This document shows, piece by piece, positions 56,130-64,000 of a DNA stretch of 64,000 bases. The DNA lies in assembly GCF_002127325.2 (NCBI RefSeq), contig NC_035449.2, positions 141,814,820 to 141,878,819 of the forward strand. The letters are read 5' to 3'. The notes below the pieces were generated by a model. It was not told where the DNA came from. It was given only the letters and a program-made list of their open reading frames with translations, and searched no databases. How positions within the stretch are numbered: the stretch's first letter is position 1; each line of letters begins with the position of its first letter. The position numbers were made by a program, and so were the translations under genes. The DNA comes from Helianthus annuus. Its lineage: Eukaryota > Streptophyta > Magnoliopsida > Asterales > Asteraceae.

Positions 56130-56298
56130 CTTATGTTGGTTTTTGCCGTTGATTTGTTCCTTTTGTATATTTAAGCTATTTTAATCCTGAAAATCAAAAG
56201 TATACAAAGAAAATCACCTTTTTCCAACATTAGTACATAAAAGGGTTGATTTTACACCTTATTTGATATAATATATATGTTCCATTTTGTGCATATCA
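56130..56298 (-). repeat. Inverted fragment of the Athila-type LTR
   Basis: On the minus strand it starts TGATATGCACAAAATGG at 56298 and matches the first about 160 bp of the LTR at 41326 (CCAACATTAGTAC, TTTGTTCCTTTT in reverse), roughly 75-80% by eye. The rest of that LTR is missing at the left side. Confidence 0.65.
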
Positions 56299-56700
56299 GT
56301 TGTCAAGGTTTAGGTAGTAATTCGGGAGGGGGTAGTGGTAGTGATTTAAGTAAGATAGAGAGTCTCCTAACCCAGTTAGTTGCTAAGGATGCGATTACCC
56401 AAAAAATGTTAGAAGAACACGATATTCTTCTGAAAAACCAACATTTCGCGTTTTTAGATCTATAGGAGACATCACTAGGAGGTTAGATGAGAGAGCCCCA
56501 TGCCAATTTTCAAGAAACACTTAAACAAACCTGGCCGCCCAGCTGAAAGCAGTTCAATCGTAGTGATAAGGTTTCAGGAGAGTTAGATAGATCACCGGTT
56601 CAGGTAGAAGAAGAGGAACCAGTTGATGAAGAGTTAGTTATGGAAATGCTCGAGAGTAGCTTTTTAGTTATGCATAATTTACAGTGTACTTGCATTAGTA
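56299..56700 (+). pseudogene. Fragment of an Athila-type gag C-terminus
   Basis: Frames with stops read SDLSKIESLLTQLVAKDAI, EHDILLKNQHFAFLDL and an acidic EEEEPVDEELVMEML tail. This arrangement (coiled region with KNQ, then linker) resembles the gag C-terminus of Athila-type elements. It lies directly after an inverted LTR fragment, so its own LTR context is lost. Confidence 0.45.
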
Positions 56701-56795
56701 CCCGGTTATGTGTCATGGTCATGTGGATTTGTATTTGTATGTTTTATTTTTGGACCTCGGGGATCACATAATTTTGTGAGTGCCCTTTTTGCGGG

Positions 56796-57242
56796 TGTTG
56801 GACCGTTGTTTTGACCCGAAAAGTCAGCCGAGACAGTTCATCATCACATATAAAGGCGGAATCAGTATATATGACGTTACAACAGCTTGTTCTTTCAATT
56901 CCACTGCTTTTATAGCTTTCTAAGTAAATTTTGACAGAGTTCCGTTCCACAAGCACACACATACGTTACTAGATCCGCTCAAATGAACAGGCTATATATA
57001 GCCATGACTGGTTCGCTTATACGACTGACAAATAAGCGGACCTACAATAAAGCACCATAAGCGAACCTGTTTAATGACCTAAGAGCGAACCTGACTAACC
57101 CTATGAGCGGACCTACTTCTATTTTGTACATAAAAGCGAACCTACATTATACAACTCATAATTTGACATTCTAGACCCTCTGTTGACCTAACTTGACCTA
57201 AGACTTCATGTAGACGTAGTCAACAGACATCCCATGCATCAA
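56796..57242 (-). repeat. LTR of another retrotransposon with adjoining polypurine tract
   Basis: Minus strand TGTTGATGCATGGG to GGTCCAACA, 447 bp with TG...CA ends. Directly upstream in the minus sense is AACATCCAAGGGGGAGTC, a polypurine tract of the kind seen in plant copia elements, so this is a 3' LTR. Its interior is cut off after about 40 bp by the Tekay LTR at 57286. TATA box GCTATATATAG at about 56992. It contains seven AAGCGRACC words. Confidence 0.65.
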
Positions 57243-57285
57243 CAGACTCCCCCTTGGATGTTGACGTAGTCTTCAGCAGTCTTTA

Positions 57286-60212
57286 TGTCACACCCCCAAA
57301 ATCCACCATGCGGAGTACCACCGCTTGGAGGCATGACGTGACCAGGATCGAGCCACCAATCATATTGAACAACGTATTTAAGTAAATAAAACCAACCACA
57401 ATACAATTGGTGACCAAAAGCCAGTTAACCAAGTTTTAAATTAAACAGCGGAAGCATAATACGTGATACCAAAATGTAAGTTCATAGTCCATAAGTTTAA
57501 AATCCAAAACGTAGTTTTAATAAGTTCATAAGGATTAAGTGTTTATTACGAAACATGACAGTCCGTATCCCACAACGACTCCTTCCTCGTGCAAGCTCCA
57601 AGCATTTAACGACCTGTAAGGCATGTAACAACGAGTCAACAACAAAGTTGAGTGAGTTCACGTTTAGTTGTTTAGTGTTAAGTTGTTTCTGAAAACGTGG
57701 TTTGTCTTTCGTTGGCGTAATTGCCGTGGGGGTTACCCCGTAGTTGAAAGTAAGATTAACCAGTTCATTCTTTATTACCCAAACCATTTCCATGATTAGT
57801 GGGGGCTTCCCCATGTGAACCACTAGACCGTATGATATCGACTACTACGCAAGTAAGTTGTGCCCTACATCAGTGTCTATCATCACTGATGGTTTGCCAT
57901 AGTCCATTAGTACACGCCCGTCCGACTGGCACGGTGTGAGGTTTGTTAAACCTAATAGCGCTATTAACTAATGACCCGCTCGCCATTGGCCTCGGCGATT
58001 AAGTCGATATAAAATGAGGGACTTATGATAGAGTTTTGTCTAGTAAGTTTTAAAGTTGTTGTCCTACCCAAGGAGGACGAACGTACGTAGTTCTACCCAA
58101 GGAGAATACGCAAGAATAATATTGGCATCCTACCCAAGGAGGATGGCCGTACATATCCTACCCAAGGAGGATATGTAGGTTCAATTTTAAGTTCTCTAAC
58201 CCATTCCCAAACCACCGGGAATCCCATGCCTTAGAAAGTGTGTGAACTCACCTCGGTTTGCTCGGTTAGATTCTCAATATAGCTAACAGTCAAGGTCGGT
58301 CAATCACGTCCTAGTATGATTTACCAGTTAGTCATTTAGTGGCTTTCAAATAGAACACAAAGTTCCTACACGTATCTATCACACAACATGCATCACTTTA
58401 ACGGTTTATGCCCTCTAAGTTTCCCATCCATTCCCCACTCAAAATCAAACATACGATAATGCACATAACATATATAACATGTTAGATCATTCACGGATAG
58501 CATACTCGACATTTAGACACGCAAGTCACAACTTATCTCAATTCAGCATTTATATTCAAAACCGGCTGTTTTCGGATATTTTAATAAAATAGTTAAATTA
58601 TTCCAAAAATTCCCCTATTTTTACAGGATGTCTTAAACGTTCCATATTTTATTGTGTAAAAATATCGGGGTCCGGTTCATTACCAATATTTTATAAAAAT
58701 TCATATTCCGGACTGAACTCAGATTTATGTATTTTTGACCACAGTCCACGGAACAATTTATTAAAAATTCATCGAGTGTCTGATTTACGAAATTCCAGTG
58801 GGGTAATTACAAAAGCATCGGTTGTCATCTACTGTACAAATTTCATGGTCCGATTCATCACAAAACTCAGGTTATGACTGAAAGTATGACACCCATTTAT
58901 TGCTGTCAAAATTCAGCTTAAGTTGCTGTTACAAATTAATACTTTAAAAATAGAAAACGATGTCCAAAAATTACGATTCCAGTGCCATTAGAACCGTATT
59001 TCATAATATCACATTTTAGACTCAAAATATCAGTTTTTCGTTGAGTTTATGACATGTTTACAGCCTGTTAAAGGCGGCTGAAAATACACATCAGCAAGCT
59101 GTTATCAGTCTAAAGGCTACTAAAACGCACACATATGATTACCATTCACTCTAATAATGATTTACAACAGGTTATAAGTTATTTACAACAAACTAATACT
59201 CATATATTCCAGATTTATCTTGTATTACCATGTTTCATCATTATTTACTCTTTAACCAACAAGTTCAACACTCTAGCAAGACTTTTTAGTTTTGATTTTT
59301 AGTGTTCACGATTTATCCGACAAAACGCTTATTAACCACTCTAGACAAGATCAAGAAGAGGTTTAGAGTCACTTACTACTAGCTCGAGGCTAGGGAAGAT
59401 CAAAGGCGTAAAAGTGGTGGATAAAAGCAATCTAGAGAGGTCTTTGAGCTTCCGAGTGCACCGAGCTTGTTTGTAGGACACCGTACACCTTTGAGTATGC
59501 AAGAAATGGTTGGAATGGAGGTTGATGGTGGTGAGATGGTGGCTGAAGGTGGCTGCCGTGAGGGTGTGGGGGGGGGAGTGAAAGTGTTTGTTGATGAAGT
59601 GTAGGAAGAAAGAGAATGGTGGACCTTAAGGTTAATTTATAAACCAACTATCTTCATTGTCCAACAAGTAATATGTCATCTAGATATCCCACACATGGGA
59701 TTAAAATAATCAACAAGGACAAGGGTGTGTCACCCTTTTGGTGACCATTCGGTTAGGGGGGGGGGGGTAATTTGGTTGGTTTCTAACTATTTAGTTAGTA
59801 TTAGTTTGTTAAGTTAGGAGGTTAATTTAGTTACTAGCATGTAGTGTCTTGTGGCGGGTGTTAGGGTATTCGGGGACCCTAACTAGCTCAGAAAAGAAAA
59901 GCAATGTCAATGACAATATTTTTATGTCCCGGGTAAAGTCCGGTTGTTCGGTTCGGTGTTGTTCCGTTAAACTGCTTAATTAATCCGTAAAGCGTCTTAC
60001 ATATATATTTTTGTAACGTTTTTAATTTCTAGCACTTAGGAAAACATACTAGATTATTTAGTAACTTTACTGTACACTACTAGTATGTTACAAGCACATG
60101 TAAGTATAACAAAGAAATCAGAAAGCAGTTAAATGATTCAGCACAGTCATCAAGCACTTTATTTATCATTAATAAATTGTATGGAATACATGGAATTACG
60201 AGGGTTGTCACA
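57286..60212 (-). repeat. 3' LTR of the Tekay-type element, 2.9 kb
   Basis: Minus strand TGTGACAACCCTCG (60212) to GGGGGTGTGACA (57286). Contains a TATA box (TTTATAAATTAACC, minus, about 59637), a C-run on the minus strand (about 59757-59767) and a four-copy hairpin array at 58059-58177. No coding region. Confidence 0.85.
58059..58177. repeat. Four hairpins with invariant loop ACCCAAGG and covarying stems
   Basis: Each copy is stem-ACCCAAGG-stem. Stems are GTCCT/AGGAC (plus a U-G and a U-A outward), GTTCT/AGAAT, CATCCT/AGGATG and TACATATCCT/AGGATATGTA. The loop is identical in all four; the stem sequences differ but stay complementary. Wobble pairs are G-U on the plus strand, the antisense of the LTR. 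Confidence 0.8.
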
Positions 60213-60222
60213 TTCTCCCCCT
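60213..60222 (-). promoter_or_regulatory. Polypurine tract of the Tekay-type element
   Basis: Minus strand AGGGGGAGAA immediately before the LTR start TGTGACA. Confidence 0.8.
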
Positions 60223-60273
60223 GTTAAGAGAATTTCGTCCCGAAATTTAGCGCGTGGTTACTAAGGAAGCTAG

Positions 60274-63090
60274 TTAAGTTGCGTTGTTTTCCTGATTTCC
60301 CTGGGGTGTCACATCATCCCCTCGTTGATTTGGAATTTCGTCCCGAAATTCTGCAGTAGCTTCAGCCTCAGTAGTGGTTTCACTTTTCTTAAACAACTGG
60401 GGATACTTGAGTTTCATTTGGTCTTCTCGTTCCCAGGTATACTCCGGGCCACGACGGGAATTCCAACGAACTCAGACGAGAGGTATTCTGGTGTGCTTGA
60501 GAATCTTAACGTCTTGATCCGTAATCTCTACTGGTTCCTCGACGAATCGCAGCTTGTCGTCGATTGTGAGCTCTTTGAGAGGAACTATGAGGGTCTCATC
60601 TGACAGACACTTCTTCAGATTCGACACATGGAATACGTTGTGAACTCCACTGAGTTCTTCAGGTAGGTTCAGCCTGTAAGCGACTTTGCCAATTCTCTCA
60701 ATGATCTCGAATGGCCCGACGTAACGCGGATTGAGTTTGCCTCGTTTGCCAAAACGAACTACACCTTTCCAAGGTGAGACTTTGAGTAGCACTCGATCCC
60801 CAACCTGGAACTCGAGTGGTTTTCTTCGCTTATCGGCATAGCTTTTCTGACGGTCACGAGCTGCCGCCATTCATTGTCGTATCTGAGCAATCTTCTCGAT
60901 CGTATCTACTACAAGTTCTGGACCGGTGATTTGACTGCCACCAACTTCTGCCCAACAAAGAGGTGATCGGCATTTATGTCCATACAATGCCTCGAATGGA
61001 GCGGCTTGGATGCTGGTGTGGTAACTGTTGTTATATGAAAACTCCACTAGCGGGAGGTGTTTTTCCCAGCCATTGCCGAAGTCGATTACGCATGCCCTAA
61101 GCATGTCTTCAAGGGTTTGGATGGTGCGTTCAGATTGCCCATCCGTCTGTGGATGATAAGCGGTGCTCATATCTAAACGTGAGCCAAAAGACTTATGCAT
61201 AGCTTGCCACAGTTCAGAGGTAAAACGAGCGTCACGATCAGAAATGATGGAGGTTGGCACTCCGTGCCTTGATACCACTTCTTTTAGGTAGATGTCTGCT
61301 AGAGTAGAAAACTTATCCGTTTCTTTGATAGGCAGAAAATGTGCAGACTTGGTCAGTCGATCCACGATCACCCAAATGGTATCATTTCCGCGTTGAGATC
61401 TGGGCAGGCCAGTAACGAAATCCATGGATATTTGCTCCCATTTCCATTTTGGGATCTCTGGTTGTTGAAGTGGGCCTGATGGTTTCTGGTATTCGACCTT
61501 GACTCTAGCACAAGTCAAGCATTTACTGACGTAGGTCGCTATGCTGGCTTTCATACCAGGCCACCAGTATGTAGTTTTTAGGTCGTGGTACATGTTATCC
61601 GAACCAGGATGTATTGAATAACGAGACTTATGTGCTTCATCCATCACAAGCTCACGTAAGTCTCCATACAGCGGAACCCAGATGCGTCCATTAACATAGT
61701 AGGCGCCGTTTTCCTTTTGTTCTAGCCATTGCCTCGATCCTCGTAGGGACTCAGCCCTGATGTTCTCTGCTTTCAATGCTTCAACCTGAGCATCACGAAT
61801 CTGAGCGGGAAGGTTGGATTGGATGGTAAGCTGTAAAGCACGTACACGCTTAGGTATAGTATCCTTTCGACTGAGGGCGTCGGCCACAACATTGGCTTTG
61901 CCCAGATGGTATTTGATAGCGCATTCATAATCGTTCAAGAGCTCTACCCATCGGCGTTGACGCATGTTTAACTCCTTTTGCTTGAAGATATGCTCGAGAC
62001 TCCTGTGATCGGTGTAAATGGTGCACTTGGTACCGTACAGATAATGTCTCCATATCTTAAGCGCGAAAACAACTACTCCCAGTTCCAGATCGTGAGTAGT
62101 GTAGTTCCTTTCGTGAACTTTAAGTTGGCGTGATGCGTAGGCAATGACCTTGTCGCGTTGCATCAACACGCAACCAAGTCCTTGGATGGAAGCGTCGCAA
62201 TAAACCACAAAATCATCTGTGCCTTCAGGAAATGAGAGGATAGGCGCGCTACAGAGTCTATCTTTCAAGTGCTGAAATGCGGACTCCTGTGCATCACCCC
62301 AATGATAGGTAACACCTTTCTGAGTTAGTGAAGTGAGAGGTTGCGCAATCTTTGAGAAATCCTTGATAAACCTTCTGTAATATCCTGCCAAACCCAAGAA
62401 TTGGCGGATTTCTGTTGGTGTACGGGGTGCAGGCCAGTTCTTGATCGAGTCAACCTTGGATGGATCAACATGAATCCCATCCTTGTTTACCACATGGCCC
62501 AGAAAATGGACTTCACGGAGCCAGAAGTCACATTTCGAAAACTTGGCATACAGCTGCTCTTTACGAAGTAGTTCCAGAATAAGCCTCAGGTGTTGCTCGT
62601 GTTCCTCCTGACTCTTAGAATAGATCAGGATGTCATCGATGAAGACTATGACAAATTTATCCAAGTAAGGCTTGCACACTCGGTTCATGAGGTCCATGAA
62701 GACTGTAGGTGCATTCGTCAACTCGAAAGGCATAACCAGAAACTCGTAATGGCCGTAACGAGTTCTGAATGCTGTTTTGGAGACGTCCTCCTCTCGGACT
62801 CTCAGCTGATGGTAGCCTGACCTTAGGTCAATCTTAGAATAGAAGCTCGACCCTTGCAACTGGTCGAACAAGTCATCAATGCGTGGAAGAGGATAACGAT
62901 TCTTCACGGTCACCTTGTTGAGTTCGCGGTAGTCAATACACATCCCGAAGGTACCGTCTTTCTTCTTCACGAATAACACTGGAGCTCCCCATGGCGAAGA
63001 GCTAGGACGTATGAATCCCTTTTCCAAGAGTTCTTGTAGTTGCGTAGACAGTTCTTCGAGTTCTGATGGAGCAAGTCGATAAGGGCGCAC
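60274..63090 (-). pseudogene. Tekay pol: RT, RNase H, integrase, chromodomain; broken
   Basis: RT has intact FIDD (residues 150-153, about 62640), but MPFELTNAP where relatives have MPFGLTNAP. RNase H follows ([19 protein letters not shown]). Integrase has a zinc-binding part ([19 protein letters not shown]) and a DDE core ([31 protein letters not shown]). After an in-frame TGA (60871-60873, CGA in relatives) come the C-terminal integrase domain (GDRVLLKVSPWKG, YRLNLP) and, beyond a second TGA (60472-60474), the chromodomain (GPEYTWERED). The natural stop is TAA at 60274. Both TGA codons fit C-to-T change at CGA, as expected from methylated DNA. Chromodomains direct integration to heterochromatin. 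Confidence 0.9.
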
Positions 63091-64000
63091 GAGCTATTGG
63101 TGCTGCTCCAGGAGCTAGCTCGATTTGAAACTCGACTTGTCGATGAGGCGGAAGGCCAGGTAATTCCTCAGGAAATACCTCGGGAAAGTCGCGTACAATA
63201 GGAATGTCTTCTATCTTCCTTTCTTCCGCGGATGCATCAGTAACGGGGGCTAGGATAGCGGTGTGGCCCTTTCGTAAACACTTCTGGGCTTTAAGGAAAG
63301 AGATGATGCCTACAACAGCACCACTCTTGTCGCCACGAATCACGAGGGGTTCTTTATCAGGACGAGGGATGCGGACGATTTTCTCCTTGCAAATAATCTC
63401 CGCTTGGTGTCGAGATAACCAATCCATTCCAATGACAACGTCGAAACTACCCAGAACGATAGGAATAAGATCGATGGAGAAGTTCTGACCAGCTAGGACG
63501 AGGTTACAGCCCTTAACTATGTGTGTGGCTTCAAGACTTTTACCGTTTGCTATTTCTACCATGTGTTTGGTGTTCAAAAGTGTTGGAGTGCGCTTAAGCA
63601 TTTGGCTAACTTTTACGGACACATAACTAGTATCGGCACCCGAATCGAACAAAACAGTAACAAAGAAGTCGTCTAGAAGAAACTTACCCGTCACAACGTT
63701 GGGATCGTTCCTTGCTTCTCCCTGACCAATCACGAACACACGACCTTGGGCGCCATTGCCATTATTGTTACCTCCATTGTTGTTCCCATTGTTGTTTCCA
63801 TTTCTTTGGTTGTTCTTATTCTTGTTTTGGTTCAGCTGGGGGCAGTTCCTTTTAAAGTGGCCTTCAGCGCCACACTGAAAACATCCTTTATTTCCTTGCT
63901 GATGCTGCTGCTGGTGGTTCTGTGGAGCTTGTTGTTGTTGGCGATTCTGATTCACAGGACGTGGGCTCCTGCAATCTTTGGCTTCGTGACCTAGATTGTG
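63002..64000 (-). pseudogene. Tekay gag C-terminus and protease, partial
   Basis: Open from the window edge. It holds the tail of one zinc knuckle (NLGHEAKDC), a Gln-rich linker, a complete knuckle CFQCGAEGHFKRNC, an Asn/Gly-rich stretch, and an aspartic protease with LFDSGADTSYVS. A one-base shift near 63088 breaks the link to RT; downstream residues of this frame (to 63002) are out of frame. The ORF probably begins far beyond 64000. Confidence 0.85.

Larger units (their letters stand above)
57286..64000 (-). mobile_element. Tekay-type chromovirus (Ty3/gypsy), 3' part, cut by the window edge
   Basis: Minus order: gag zinc knuckles, protease, RT, RNase H, integrase, chromodomain, polypurine tract, 3' LTR. 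The 5' LTR and most of gag lie beyond 64000. It interrupts the internal region of the element whose LTR is at 56796. Chromodomain plus long TGTGACA-ended LTR point to the Tekay/Del group (inference). Confidence 0.88.

Overview
The window looks like a gene-poor, repeat-packed stretch of a eudicot plant nuclear genome. AT-rich spacer alternates with LTR retrotransposons, Helitrons, PIF/Harbinger and hAT MITEs. The mix (Tekay, Tat and Athila-type Ty3/gypsy elements with LTRs of 2-4 kb, and Harbinger derivatives keeping only a Myb/SANT-like gene) suggests Asteraceae; that is inference from family resemblance, not proof. I found no convincing intact host gene, rRNA, tRNA or CRISPR array.

Layout. 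1-2156: two minus-strand Helitrons joined head to tail. 2157-10019: AT-rich spacer with three MITEs, a 398-bp tandem duplication and Helitron-like ends. 10749-13913: a broken plus-strand non-LTR reverse transcriptase gene with zinc fingers and an R2-type restriction-like endonuclease end; two other 3'-end relics of the family lie at 2199 and 52712. 13978-18810: a long-TIR element carrying a nested Harbinger derivative, a possible solo LTR, a MITE and a 1.8-kb Harbinger derivative. 19555-24765: a 161-bp-period repeat split by a 4.0-kb solo LTR. 25008-26904: another Harbinger derivative and a hAT MITE.

27620-55560 is one old Ty1/copia element blown apart by later insertions. They are a young Tat-lineage element (29972-40436, LTRs about 99% identical, TSD GTAAC), an Athila-type LTR plus leader (41326-43400), and an old non-autonomous LARD-like element (43940-55168, TSD GAAGC). 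The last contains a Helitron, a 2.7-kb solo LTR (TSD CCCGA) and a foldback element. 56130-57242 holds further LTR and gag debris. 57286-64000 is the 3' part of a minus-strand Tekay-type chromovirus running off the right edge.

The Tat element is the most interesting object. Its gag-protease and pol frames are separated only by an amber codon in the UAG-CAA-UUA readthrough context. It carries an apparently intact four-exon antisense gene (499 aa). Downstream of that gene lie arrays of hairpins whose stems differ between copies but stay complementary. One hexamer (CAGGAT/ATCCTG) occurs about 85 times by my hand count in 10.5 kb, in LTRs, introns, spacers and coding DNA alike. A second set of covarying hairpins with an invariant loop lies in the Tekay LTR.
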